Assembly: GCA_902556425.1 (NCBI GenBank)
Contig: CACDWG010000007.1
Location: forward strand, 62,001-126,000
Source: UBA4421 sp002704225
Lineage (GTDB): Bacteria > Pseudomonadota > Gammaproteobacteria > Pseudomonadales > Azotimanducaceae
Length of the DNA: 64,000 nucleotides
Reading direction: 5' to 3'
Shown here one piece after another: positions 8,963 to 17,550 of this stretch; position 1 is the stretch's first letter; the number at the start of each line of letters is the position of its first letter. Position numbers and translations under genes: made by a program. The notes beneath the pieces were generated by a model, which worked only from the letters and a program-made list of their open reading frames with translations, was not told the DNA's origin and did not search any database.

Positions 8963-9799
8963 ATGCCCGAACTCCCGGAAGTCGAAACGACTCGACGGGG
9001 GATTGAGCCCTTCCTAACCGGGCACACGATCCAACGAGTTCATGTGCGCAACCATCGCCTAAGATGGCCGGTATCACTGCCCGAACATTTATCGGGCAGT
9101 CCAGTACTCAGCGTCAGTCGACGCGCCAAATATCTTCTGATCGAAACTCAGGCTGGAGCCTTGGTCGTGCACTTGGGCATGTCCGGGAGTTTGCGGGTGG
9201 TCTCTCCTGATGAGAAACCGCGGATTCACGATCATGTGGACATCGAAATTCAAAACGGTCCATGGCTTCGATACAACGATCCGAGACGTTTTGGCAGTTT
9301 TCATTTCGCCGAACTCCCCACCGCTGAGCATTGGTTGCTGAAAAATTTGGGCGTGGAGCCGCTAGGGAACGAATTTTCTGGCGATTATCTTTTCGAAACA
9401 TCCCGGAACCGACGAGTTGCAGTTAAAAACTTCATCATGGACGGCAAGGTCGTTGTTGGTGTTGGCAATATATATGCAGCAGAGTCGCTGTTCCGAGCCG
9501 GCATCAGGCCCGGCGTGGCGGCACATCGCGTCAGCCGATTGGCCTATCAGCTTTTAGCAGAGGCCATTCGTCAAATTCTCGCCAATGCGATAAACGTCGG
9601 GGGGACAACTTTGCGTGATTTCGTCGGGTCCGACGGTCAACCGGGCTATTTCAAACAAAGCCTCTATGTGTATGGTCGGCAAGATGAGGCATGTCGGGTA
9701 TGCGGGTCCACACTGAAGCTTCAGATCCTAGGACAGCGTAGTACCGTTTACTGCCCTTCTTGCCAGACATTTTCTGGCTGGAAAACGCCCGTCTGCTGA
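8963..9799 (+). CDS. mutM: Formamidopyrimidine-DNA glycosylase (Fpg)
   Basis: Base-excision repair enzyme removing 8-oxoguanine and formamidopyrimidines, with AP-lyase activity. The 278-residue product starts MPELPEVETTRRG, with catalytic Pro2 and Glu3. GVGNIYAAESLF is the conserved middle motif, and the C-terminus carries the four-cysteine zinc finger CRVCG ... YCPSCQ at about residues 246-270. It is 3 bp behind rpmG, probably cotranscribed, and convergent with coaD. Confidence 0.97.
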   Translation: MPELPEVETTRRGIEPFLTGHTIQRVHVRNHRLRWPVSLPEHLSGSPVLSVSRRAKYLLIETQAGALVVHLGMSGSLRVVSPDEKPRIHDHVDIEIQNGPWLRYNDPRRFGSFHFAELPTAEHWLLKNLGVEPLGNEFSGDYLFETSRNRRVAVKNFIMDGKVVVGVGNIYAAESLFRAGIRPGVAAHRVSRLAYQLLAEAIRQILANAINVGGTTLRDFVGSDGQPGYFKQSLYVYGRQDEACRVCGSTLKLQILGQRSTVYCPSCQTFSGWKTPVC

Positions 9800-9813
9800 T
9801 CTAGATCGGTTGC

Positions 9814-10293
9814 CTAGCTTTTGCTCAATGCGGCAATCACCGCAGGATGCACAAACTGGGAGATGTCACCGTCTAGGGCTGAAATCTCTCTCACCAAGGT
9901 GGAAGAGATAAAGGAGCAATCTCTGGAGGTGGGTAAGAAGACATACTCCATTTGCGGGTCCAGGGAGCGATTCATTTCGGCCATTTGGAACTCATAATCA
10001 AAATCCGTCACGGTACGTAAGCCTCGCAACACGAAGCGAGTATTTTTTGACCGGACGTAATCCACTAGCAGGCTATTAAATCCGTCCACAGAAACTCGGT
10101 CGCCAAAAGGTGCCAGCACTTCGCGGCACAGCTCCATGCGGTCTTTCAACGCAACGGCAGGATCTTTTTGGGCGGACGTTCCAATGGCTAAAACCACGTG
10201 ATCGAACAGGGTTAGGGCACGTTCAACCAAGTCGGTGTGGCCATTGGTAATGGGGTTAAATGAGCCTGGGTAGACCACGATGCGTTCTGCCAT
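9814..10293 (-). CDS. coaD: Phosphopantetheine adenylyltransferase
   Basis: Penultimate CoA synthesis enzyme, making dephospho-CoA from 4'-phosphopantetheine and ATP. The 159-residue product has the nucleotidyltransferase motif YPGSFNPITNGHTDL at about residues 8-22 and the second motif FISSTLVREI near residue 130. Its length matches the family. It is convergent with mutM (14 bp apart) and downstream of rsmD, a common pairing; about 107 bp without a recognised feature separates coaD from rsmD. Confidence 0.97.
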   Translation of the reverse strand: MAERIVVYPGSFNPITNGHTDLVERALTLFDHVVLAIGTSAQKDPAVALKDRMELCREVLAPFGDRVSVDGFNSLLVDYVRSKNTRFVLRGLRTVTDFDYEFQMAEMNRSLDPQMEYVFLPTSRDCSFISSTLVREISALDGDISQFVHPAVIAALSKS

Positions 10294-10400
10294 GTCGCGA
10301 TATCCTTAACGAAGGGGAAATACTGTTCTTAGGTCGAAAGCGATGCTAACGCCGCCTCAGTGCATCTGCAATCTGGCATGGAGACGCAAAATTTGCTTCG

Positions 10401-10988
10401 TTATTGGGCCTGAACAAGCCAACTTCGGGTGCTGCCGGCCTTGGTCGATTTTGCCAGACTCAAGCCGTGTCTTAGCAGCAGAGCGTTTACCGTCGCTTCC
10501 TGCTGCTGGTCGAATTCCAAATACAACCATTGGCTCATAAGACGAGACTCGCAGATGGCGGTTACCGCGGTTTCCAGTAACCCGTTGTCTGCAAACGGAG
10601 GGTCTACGAAGATGACGTCAAAGGATGAGTGACAGCGCCCCAGAAACGATCGAGCGTCAGCGATTTCCAGTGAGCAGATATCCCCCAAGTCCAGAGTGTC
10701 GATTGAGTGGGCTAAGTGTTTCGCCGTCTCAGCATGCTGTTCAACCAGTACAACCTGCGCCGCACCAACAGACGCAGCCTCCATGCCCAATACGCCGGAG
10801 CCGGCGAAGAGATCCAGACATGTGGCGTCAGGGAGTGAGGGACGTAGCCAGTTAAACAGTGTTTCTCTTGACCGCCCAAGGGTTGGTCGCAGTCCTTCGA
10901 CTGACGGGAACGTCAACTTTCTGCCACGAAGCCTACCGCTGTTGATGCGGATTTCTTGAGGTGTATTGCTGCGAACATTTTTTTTCAA
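10401..10988 (-). CDS. rsmD: 16S rRNA (guanine(966)-N2)-methyltransferase
   Basis: SAM-dependent methyltransferase modifying G966 of 16S rRNA. The 195-residue product has RINSGRLRGRKL at the N-terminus, PTLGRSRETLFNWL, the SAM-binding motif LDLFAGSGVLGMEA and the N6/N2-methylase catalytic motif DPPF. The first in-frame initiator is a TTG at 10988; no ATG is available nearby, so the precise start is uncertain. It is divergent from ftsY, the standard arrangement. Confidence 0.94.
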   Translation of the reverse strand: MKKNVRSNTPQEIRINSGRLRGRKLTFPSVEGLRPTLGRSRETLFNWLRPSLPDATCLDLFAGSGVLGMEAASVGAAQVVLVEQHAETAKHLAHSIDTLDLGDICSLEIADARSFLGRCHSSFDVIFVDPPFADNGLLETAVTAICESRLMSQWLYLEFDQQQEATVNALLLRHGLSLAKSTKAGSTRSWLVQAQ

Positions 10989-11098
10989 AGCTTCGTATCC
11001 AGACTCAAAGTTTGCATCGTGGATGCTATAGAATTCAGGCCTGACAGACGATGGGTAGATGGCCTGCCTTATCGCTCATAGGCCAAGAGATAACGAAA

Positions 11099-12103
11099 AT
11101 GATCGAGCCGACCGAAACAGAGTCCGTCTCCAGTTCAGACCAACCCGCTGCGAAGGGCTTCTTCGGCAGACTGCGCAACGGATTGTCGAAAACGCGAGAC
11201 CAGCTGGCGACGGGTTTGGGCAATCTGCTCTTGGGCGAAAAAGAAATCAATGAATCTGCGCTGGAGGATTTGGAAACCGCGCTCCTGACCACCGACGTTG
11301 GGCTCGAAACCACCGAAGCGATTATGAGCGAGCTGACGGATCGTGCGGGTCGTCGTGAACTGGCGAATATGGGCGCGCTTTATCAGGCACTGCATGCACT
11401 GTTGGTGCAGCGGCTGCAGGGAGTGGCCCGGCCGCTTTCCCTTGCAACGCGCAAGCCCGATGGCCTGCCCAAGGTGATCTTTTTTGTTGGCGTGAACGGA
11501 GTGGGTAAAACCACCACCATCGGCAAACTTGCCAAGCGCTATAAGACTCAGGGTTTGAATGTGATGTTGGCTGCGGGAGATACGTTCCGAGCAGCTGCAG
11601 TGGAGCAACTCCAGGCCTGGGGCCAACGTGAAGACATTCCTGTTATCGCTCAGGCTCAGGGCTCTGACAGTGCGTCGGTGGCCTTCGACGCGGTGCAGAG
11701 CGCACAAGCCAAGGGTGTCGATGTGCTCTTGGTGGATACCGCAGGACGCCTTCAGGCAAAAAGCCAGTTAATGGACGAGCTGGCGAAAATTCAGCGGGTC
11801 GTAAAACGCCTAGACCCTGACGCCCCTCACGAAGTGATTTTGGTGCTCGACGGCGGTGTGGGTCAAAATGCGCTGAGTCAGGTCAAATTGTTCAACGAAA
11901 CTGTGCCGCTGACGGGCTTGGTGGTGACCAAGTTAGACGGCACGGCGAAGGCCGGGGTGCTCTTTGCTCTGGCGTCTCAAAGCAATGATGCCCAGCAGGT
12001 GCCCATTTGTTTTATCGGTGTTGGTGAGGGAGTTGAAGACTTGCGTGATTTCGAACCGGAGGAGTTCGTGGCGGCTTTGTTGCAGTCCGATGACGTCGCC
12101 TGA
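11099..12103 (+). CDS. ftsY: Signal recognition particle receptor FtsY
   Basis: SRP-receptor GTPase that docks ribosome-nascent chain complexes at the inner membrane. It has the short acidic N-terminal region, then the NG domain: P-loop GVNGVGKTTTIGKLAKR, DTAGR and TKLDGTAKAG. The ATG at 11099 (MIEPTETES) follows AAGAGA and is preferred; an in-frame ATG exists at 11051. About 334 residues, on the short side because the acidic region is small. It leads the ftsY-ftsE-ftsX operon, 2 bp before ftsE. Confidence 0.95.
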   Translation: MIEPTETESVSSSDQPAAKGFFGRLRNGLSKTRDQLATGLGNLLLGEKEINESALEDLETALLTTDVGLETTEAIMSELTDRAGRRELANMGALYQALHALLVQRLQGVARPLSLATRKPDGLPKVIFFVGVNGVGKTTTIGKLAKRYKTQGLNVMLAAGDTFRAAAVEQLQAWGQREDIPVIAQAQGSDSASVAFDAVQSAQAKGVDVLLVDTAGRLQAKSQLMDELAKIQRVVKRLDPDAPHEVILVLDGGVGQNALSQVKLFNETVPLTGLVVTKLDGTAKAGVLFALASQSNDAQQVPICFIGVGEGVEDLRDFEPEEFVAALLQSDDVA

Positions 12104-12105
12104 TC

Positions 12106-12795
12106 ATGGCCCTGTTGCAGCTTCAACATGTGACGCGACGCTTCGACAATGGGCAAGAAGGGTTATCCGATGTCTCGCTGAGTATCGAGTCGGGTTCCAT
12201 GGTGTTTCTGACCGGTCACTCCGGTGCGGGAAAAAGTACCCTACTGAAAATGCTGATCGGAGCAGAAGCGCCAACCACGGGAAGAGTCTTGGTGGATGGA
12301 AGTGATGTGAGCCAACTGGGTCCTAGACAGATGCCTTGGTATCGGCGTCAAGTTGGCATCGTGTTGCAGGATCACAATCTGCTCGAAGATCGAACGGTAT
12401 TCGACAACGTTGCTCTGCCTCTGCGCATTACGCACCTGCCGACCAAGGATATAGCGCGTCGCGTGCGGGGTGCCTTGTCGACGGTAGATCTGAGCGACAA
12501 AGGTGGGCTCTTTCCAAGGCACCTGTCTACTGGCGAGCAGCAGCGTGTCGGCATTGCTCGAGCCGTGGTGAATCGACCACGCATTATTTTGGCGGACGAA
12601 CCGACCGGCAACTTGGATCCTTACCTGTCGCGTCAGGTCATGTCGTTGTTTCACCAGTTCAGCGATTTAGGGTCTACGGTGCTTGTGGCCAGCCACGATA
12701 TTGATCTGATCAAGGATCAAGGTTGTCGAATTTTGCATCTTTCTCAGGGCGCGCTTGTTCAAGATACCGCTGCTCCTCCAGAGGCCTCCAGGTAA
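12106..12795 (+). CDS. ftsE: Cell division ATP-binding protein FtsE
   Basis: ATPase of the FtsEX ABC-type complex that activates septal cell-wall hydrolases during division. The 229-residue product has Walker A GHSGAGKSTL at about residue 36, the signature LSTGEQQRVGIARA and Walker B ILADEPTGNLD. Start ATG at 12106 follows ftsY by 2 bp; its stop shares one base with the ftsX start (TAATG), so the two partners are coupled. Confidence 0.97.
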   Translation: MALLQLQHVTRRFDNGQEGLSDVSLSIESGSMVFLTGHSGAGKSTLLKMLIGAEAPTTGRVLVDGSDVSQLGPRQMPWYRRQVGIVLQDHNLLEDRTVFDNVALPLRITHLPTKDIARRVRGALSTVDLSDKGGLFPRHLSTGEQQRVGIARAVVNRPRIILADEPTGNLDPYLSRQVMSLFHQFSDLGSTVLVASHDIDLIKDQGCRILHLSQGALVQDTAAPPEASR

Positions 12796-13799
12796 TGGCG
12801 GGGGATGCCAAGGTAAGGGACGGACTGGTCGCAGAGAGTGCCCTGACTGTCGAGCGACCGAAGGGGGGACGCCTGCGCGCTTGGTTTGCGGATCACAGCC
12901 GGGTTGCCTCGGATACCTCACTCTTTGTGAGCCAGCGCTTGATGAGCAGTTTTTTGGTTTGGTTGATGGTTGGTGTGGCGCTAACGCTCCCGGGCTTACT
13001 TTGGATTGCCCAGAGCAATGCCCAAACCTTTAACCAGGAGTGGCAGGGCAGCGCTGGTCTGACGGTCTATATGAAGCTGGCCGCGTCGGAGCAGTTAATC
13101 GACGACATGGAGGCCCGCTTGAACCGTGAAACAGGGGTCGAACGAGTCATCCTAACGACCCCGGATCAGGCCCTGAGCGATTTGCTAGAACAAAGCGACG
13201 ATTCGATGTTTCTGCAAGACGCCATGACTGCCGTAGGCAGCAATCCGCTGCCGGCTTCCTTTGCCGTTGTATTGAATGACGGTCGCTCTTACCTCCAGCT
13301 GGACGCCCTCAGTCGCAATCTCTCGGCCCAAACCGGGGTGGACGATGTTGTGATCGAAATGACCTGGTTGGAAAGGCTTCGCGACCTTTCGGATTTGGCG
13401 AATCGAATGGGTAGTGCGCTGTCGATCATGCTATTGATCGCGGCGGTACTGGTCGCCTTTGCATCGGTGCGGCTGGCCATCGAATCGCGCCTGGGCGAGC
13501 TGCGGGTACTGGCGCTGATCGGAGCGACTCCTGCACAAATGCGACGACCGTTTTTGTATTTTGGTTCAGCTTATGGCATCGGCGGTGGTGTAACGGCCAT
13601 TATGCTGATTGCTGTTTTCCTGAACCAGATCGAAGCGCCTCTGCAATCATTGTTGGCCTCTTACCGAGCGGGTATTGACATCGTGGGCTTTACCCCGGGC
13701 TTTTTACTCGCCATTTTACTGGTGGGTTGGTTCTTGGGGGTTGCGGGCGCCTTATTAGCCCTGTTTCAGCGCGGCGGAGCAGACAAACCGCCATCCTAA
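12795..13799 (+). CDS. ftsX: Cell division protein FtsX
   Basis: Membrane partner of FtsE, transmitting ATPase-driven changes to periplasmic amidase activators. The product (about 334 residues, starting MAGDAKVRDG) has a cytoplasmic N-terminus, a first membrane segment near LMSSFLVWLMVGVALTLPGLL, a periplasmic loop, and three C-terminal membrane segments. The start at 12795 overlaps the ftsE stop by one base; an upstream in-frame start at 12723 lies inside ftsE and is not credible. Confidence 0.95.
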   Translation: MAGDAKVRDGLVAESALTVERPKGGRLRAWFADHSRVASDTSLFVSQRLMSSFLVWLMVGVALTLPGLLWIAQSNAQTFNQEWQGSAGLTVYMKLAASEQLIDDMEARLNRETGVERVILTTPDQALSDLLEQSDDSMFLQDAMTAVGSNPLPASFAVVLNDGRSYLQLDALSRNLSAQTGVDDVVIEMTWLERLRDLSDLANRMGSALSIMLLIAAVLVAFASVRLAIESRLGELRVLALIGATPAQMRRPFLYFGSAYGIGGGVTAIMLIAVFLNQIEAPLQSLLASYRAGIDIVGFTPGFLLAILLVGWFLGVAGALLALFQRGGADKPPS

Positions 13800-13849
13800 C
13801 GAGCGTTTCCATAACGAGCCCTTTTGTTGAACTCTGTCTCAAAACGCTG

Positions 13850-13876
13850 TTAGCACTCTCTCTTGACGAGTGCTAA
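13850..13876. promoter_or_regulatory. CIRCE operator (HrcA-binding site) upstream of rpoH
   Basis: TTAGCACTC at 13850-13858, a 9-base spacer, and GAGTGCTAA at 13868-13876 form a perfect 9-9-9 inverted repeat identical to the CIRCE consensus bound by the heat-shock repressor HrcA. A TTGACG hexamer at 13863-13868 overlaps the element, with TAGCGT 17 bp further on, so a bound repressor would cover a possible -35 box. It lies 98 bp before the rpoH start, implying HrcA control of sigma-32 synthesis. Confidence 0.9.
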
Positions 13877-13974
13877 AATTGGCAGTAGCGTTACGTAAAG
13901 TAGCAATCAAACGACAGCTGTCAGTGTATCCCACACGAAATTCGTGCAGGCAAACCCAATCGAGGGCAGAGAAA

Positions 13975-14823
13975 ATGACAACAGATGTAATGAAAATGCC
14001 AAGCTTGGCGCCAGGGGCCGACCTTGATGCCTATCTGCGTACGATCAGCCAGTTTCCTATTCTCACCCCAGAGGACGAGCGGTCCCTTGCCCACCGGTTG
14101 AGAGATAATGAGGACTTAGACGCCGCTCGGGAACTCGTCATGTGCCATCTGCGCTTCGTCGTGCATCTGGCGCGCTCATACAAAGGTTATGGCTTATCCC
14201 AAGCGGATCTGATTCAAGAAGGAAATGTTGGGTTGATGAAGGCGGTCAAACGTTTTGATCCAAACGTTGGCGTGCGTTTGATTTCGTTTGCCGTGCATTG
14301 GATCAAAGCAGAAATGCACGAGTACATTCTGCGCAATTGGCGAATCGTGAAGGTGGCAACAACCAAGGCCCAGCGCAAATTGTTTTTCAACTTGCGCGGT
14401 GCCAAAAAATCCACCAGTTGGTTGAGCGTCGAAGAAACTGCAGCGATAGCGGACGAGTTGGGTGTGCCCACGGCCGAGGTGACGCGCATGGAAAGTCGGC
14501 TGAGTGCGAGTGATATGGCTTTCGACGGTTACGGAAGCGACGACGAAACGGCGACAGCTCCGGTTCATTTTCTGCCTTCTGCTGCGCCGGATCCAGCGGA
14601 TCTGGTAGCAGACGCACACAGTGACAAGGATATGCATTTGCGGCTCAGTGCGGGTCTCGCCGGATTGGATGAGCGCAGTCGCGATATTCTTCAGCAGCGA
14701 TGGCTCAGCGACGACAAGTCCACGCTGCACGAGTTGGCCGCCGAATACGGGGTTTCCGCTGAGCGCATTCGCCAGCTTGAAAAGAACGCGATGAATAAGC
14801 TGAAGACTGCTATCGCCGAGTGA
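13975..14823 (+). CDS. rpoH: RNA polymerase heat-shock sigma factor (sigma-32)
   Basis: Directs RNA polymerase to heat-shock promoters. The product (282 residues from the ATG at 13975, which follows GAGGGCAGAG) contains LRFVVHLARSYKGYGL and DLIQEGNVGLMKAVKRFDP (region 2), HWIKAEMHEYILRNWR, and the RpoH-specific box QRKLFFNLR; C-terminal YGVSAERIRQLEKNAM is the region 4 helix-turn-helix. An in-frame start at 13870 would fall inside the CIRCE repeat and is unlikely. The leader of about 100 bases could form a thermosensor as in E. coli, but this was not folded. It follows ftsX, the conserved ftsYEX-rpoH order. Confidence 0.96.
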   Translation: MTTDVMKMPSLAPGADLDAYLRTISQFPILTPEDERSLAHRLRDNEDLDAARELVMCHLRFVVHLARSYKGYGLSQADLIQEGNVGLMKAVKRFDPNVGVRLISFAVHWIKAEMHEYILRNWRIVKVATTKAQRKLFFNLRGAKKSTSWLSVEETAAIADELGVPTAEVTRMESRLSASDMAFDGYGSDDETATAPVHFLPSAAPDPADLVADAHSDKDMHLRLSAGLAGLDERSRDILQQRWLSDDKSTLHELAAEYGVSAERIRQLEKNAMNKLKTAIAE

Positions 14824-14863
14824 GCGACGGTTAAGCATTCCCGTTTACTGTGCGCCCGACACG

Positions 14864-14892
14864 AAAACGCCCTCATTAAGAGGGCGTTTTTG
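14864..14892 (+). terminator. Rho-independent terminator after rpoH
   Basis: AAAACGCCCTC (14864-14874), loop ATTAA, and GAGGGCGTTTT (14880-14890) give an 11-bp perfect stem followed by T. The A-tract and T-tract make it potentially bidirectional. It is 40 bp past the rpoH stop. Confidence 0.92.
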
Positions 14893-15265
14893 TTCGGATT
14901 CGCTAAGGAATCCCGCAATCAGCCAGCCATTAGAGCGCGGCTTGAACGCCAAAGACAATCACGTCCGTATCCGACGACTGATCCGACCAAGACCTATGTA
15001 ACTCGGGGATCTGGGGGGTCAGTTGCGGATCTCGGTTGCCGCCACTCAGGAAGTTCAAAGGCACCCAACCGCCAACTGGCCTAAATGACTCTCTGCGTTG
15101 TGCAGGGTGTTTACCTGGCTTAGGGCTGACATTGGCACCTCGGGCGACGACCTCAACCTGACCTCAACGCAGCCGTCTGGAAATTCAAGCGTCCAACGGG
15201 TCCGTCCTGTACAATTTTCGGGGTCGGCACTGCGCTGATGCACCTCTCTTTTAAGGGTATTTTAA
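14893..15265. other. About 370 bp with no recognised gene; possible decayed reading frame on the minus strand
   Basis: Between the rpoH terminator and the DUF423 gene I recognise no gene. On the minus strand a frame of 77 codons stays open from 15163 to a stop at 14930. It has no ATG and no early GTG or TTG; it includes GGWVPLNFLSGGNRD and ends SSDTDVIVFGVQAAL. A second minus-strand frame from an ATG at 15243 overlaps its start in another phase, so a frameshifted remnant is conceivable. I cannot name a family. Confidence 0.3.
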
Positions 15266-15655
15266 ATGCTGCCAATCTTGGTGAGCGCTAGATTGTTGAT
15301 GAGCATCGCTGCCGCCTATGGCCTGATCGCCGTTTTGCTGGGGGCATTTGCCGCTCATGGGTTGAGAGATGTGCTCTCAGCATCGAGCTTGGCCAGTTGG
15401 CAAACGGGTGTGACGTATCAAATGACGCATGCCCTAGTGCTGCTGGTCACCGGCCTTTGGTTGCGCCAAGGCGGTTCAAGGCTACTGAAAGCAGCCGGTG
15501 TCTTGTTCGTAACCGGTGTTCTGGCCTTCAGCGGCAGTATTTACGCCTTGGTGTTGCTGCAAGCCAGTTGGTTGGGGCCAGTGACGCCTCTTGGTGGGTT
15601 GTGTTTGATAGCCGGCTGGGCCTGTTTACTGGTTGCAGCGGTTCAGTCGGAATAA
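15266..15655 (+). CDS. DUF423 family small membrane protein
   Basis: A 129-residue hydrophobic protein with about four membrane segments. The GAFAAHGLRD motif after the first segment, the middle TYQMTHALVLL, and the GSIYALVL ... GPVTPLGGLCLIAGW C-terminus are diagnostic of DUF423 (YgdD-like). The function of the family is unknown. AAGGG precedes the ATG at 15266 by 8 bases. trmB follows after 37 bp. Confidence 0.92.
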   Translation: MLPILVSARLLMSIAAAYGLIAVLLGAFAAHGLRDVLSASSLASWQTGVTYQMTHALVLLVTGLWLRQGGSRLLKAAGVLFVTGVLAFSGSIYALVLLQASWLGPVTPLGGLCLIAGWACLLVAAVQSE

Positions 15656-15692
15656 GGCCTGTTGAACGGATCTGGAAACCCATAGGAGCTTC

Positions 15693-16382
15693 ATGTCTAC
15701 CACCCGGAATTTGGAATCGAGTGAGCCGGATACGGCGTTTAACTACATTCGGCGGCGCGGTCGCTTCACCAAGGCCCAGGCCGCTGCTCTCGACGCGCTG
15801 ACTGAGCAGTATCGTTGGGCCAGCGAGGATTTAGACCAGCGCCCGTTGGGTATGGAGATCGGCTTTGGTATGGGCTTTGAATTACTCGCCTGGGCCCAGC
15901 AACAACCTCAGTGGCGGCTTTTGGGTGTTGAGCTTTACCAGCCGGGTATAGGGTCTATGCTATCGCGCCTGAAAAAACTGGGCATCGAAAACGTTCGCTT
16001 GGTTGATCAACCTGCCCAGCTCTTACTGCAGCAAGTATCCGACGAGAGTCTGTCGGAGGTGCGCATATTTTTTCCGGATCCTTGGCCGAAAAAACGCCAC
16101 CATAAACGCCGACTCATTCAGCCCGAATTTCTTGAGCAGCTGCATCAAAAGATGCATGCGGGAGGCATTGTGCGCTTGGCAACGGACTGGGCTCCCTATG
16201 CCGAATGGATGGTCGAGCATTTTGTCGAACATTCCGGTTTTGAGCCGGTTCAGGATGAGATACGCGGGGCCAATGAGCCGTCTGTGGTTGCTGAAGAGGT
16301 GCGCGAGGTGACGAAGTTTGAGGCTCGCGGTGAGCGGCTCGGTCATGAGATCCGTGATTTGCAGTATCGGCGACGGCTTTGA
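15693..16382 (+). CDS. trmB: tRNA (guanosine(46)-N7)-methyltransferase
   Basis: Methylates N7 of G46 in tRNA variable loops. The 229-residue product has MEIGFGMGFELLAWAQ (SAM site), RLVDQPAQLLL and the hallmark FFPDPWPKKRHHKRRL at about residues 127-142. AGGAG precedes the ATG at 15693. It is convergent with hemW and behind the DUF423 gene. Confidence 0.97.
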   Translation: MSTTRNLESSEPDTAFNYIRRRGRFTKAQAAALDALTEQYRWASEDLDQRPLGMEIGFGMGFELLAWAQQQPQWRLLGVELYQPGIGSMLSRLKKLGIENVRLVDQPAQLLLQQVSDESLSEVRIFFPDPWPKKRHHKRRLIQPEFLEQLHQKMHAGGIVRLATDWAPYAEWMVEHFVEHSGFEPVQDEIRGANEPSVVAEEVREVTKFEARGERLGHEIRDLQYRRRL

Positions 16383-16400
16383 GTCGACTCCGGCCTCGTT

Positions 16401-17546
16401 TTATAAAAATCGCTCGAGCACGCTGTCTAAATACCGTAGACCCAGAGGCGTTGTAGCGCATCGGTCGGATGCCACCAAATCCAGAGCCACCAGTTCTCCC
16501 CAAACCGCCTGATTGTCATGCCAAGGCATGTTTGTCCGTTCCTCAAAAACGGCTTGTTCAACACCGTCGATCAACCGCAGCGCGTTCATCATGAACTCGA
16601 GTCCTCGTTGTTCGGTACTCACCGGTGCCGGGGCGATGGTCGTCGGGTCCTGTTGATATAGCCGAGGTTGGCTTGGCCGCTGGGTCCGCATAATGTGGTC
16701 GCCGACACGAACTTTACCGTGGGCCCCAGCCCCGATGCCCAGATAATCACCGAAGCTCCAATACGTGAGATTGTGTATGCACTGCTTGTTGGGCTTGGCA
16801 AATGCAGACACCTCGTAGCGCTCGAAACCTGCGTCTGCCAGAAGTTCCAGCCCTGCAGCCTCTATGTCCTGCAGAAAACCGTCCTTGGGTAACAGGGGCG
16901 GGCGGCGAGCGAATTCGGTTTTCGCTTCGATGGTGAGCTGGTACCACGAGATGTGTTCGGGCGACAGATCAATGGCTTGCTGTAAGTCCGCCAAGGCGCC
17001 CGCGACGGTTTGCCCGGGCAGTCCCCACATCAGGTCTAAGTTGATGTTGTCGAAACCGGCGTGTCGGGCGCGCTCAAGAGCCTGCAGGGTTTCGTGCATC
17101 TGATGCACTCGCCCTAGGGCGGCAAGCTGAGTATTGGAAAAGCTCTGCGCACCAATCGACAGTCGGTTGATACCAGCGGCTTGATAGTCTTCGAAACGGA
17201 AATACTCGGAACTGCCGGGATTGACTTCCAAGGTGATTTCCGCAGCTCGGTGAGGGATCTCGCGCATGAGACGGTGCAGGTGTTCAGGCTTAAACAAGCT
17301 TGGTGTGCCGCCGCCAAAAAAGATGGAGGTGAAATTTTCCGAGGGCGTTTCGGCTAGGCGCTTTTGTCCCAACAGTTCGTACTGGTGCTGCCAGTCTGAT
17401 AGCAAGGCCTCTAAGTAAGCGTCTTGATCCGTGGTTTCCTTCAGCGGATGAGAATTGAAGTCGCAGTAGGGGCATTTTTTGATGCACCACGGGAAGTGCA
17501 CATAGAGCCCCAGCGCACGACTGTCCGTTCTTGGGTCGATGAGCAC
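16401..17546 (-). CDS. hemW: Radical SAM heme chaperone HemW
   Basis: The 381-residue product has the radical-SAM cluster motif CIKKCPYCDFNSH near residue 21, GGGTPSLF, and a C-terminal HemN-like domain. HemW proteins carry heme to target proteins; they lack the N-terminal extension of oxygen-independent coproporphyrinogen dehydrogenase (HemN), as here, so HemN is less likely. The start appears to be GTG at 17546, 4 bp downstream of rdgB. It is the last gene of the long gshB-hemW minus-strand run. Confidence 0.93.
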   Translation of the reverse strand: MLIDPRTDSRALGLYVHFPWCIKKCPYCDFNSHPLKETTDQDAYLEALLSDWQHQYELLGQKRLAETPSENFTSIFFGGGTPSLFKPEHLHRLMREIPHRAAEITLEVNPGSSEYFRFEDYQAAGINRLSIGAQSFSNTQLAALGRVHQMHETLQALERARHAGFDNINLDLMWGLPGQTVAGALADLQQAIDLSPEHISWYQLTIEAKTEFARRPPLLPKDGFLQDIEAAGLELLADAGFERYEVSAFAKPNKQCIHNLTYWSFGDYLGIGAGAHGKVRVGDHIMRTQRPSQPRLYQQDPTTIAPAPVSTEQRGLEFMMNALRLIDGVEQAVFEERTNMPWHDNQAVWGELVALDLVASDRCATTPLGLRYLDSVLERFL

Positions 17547-17550
17547 TGCG

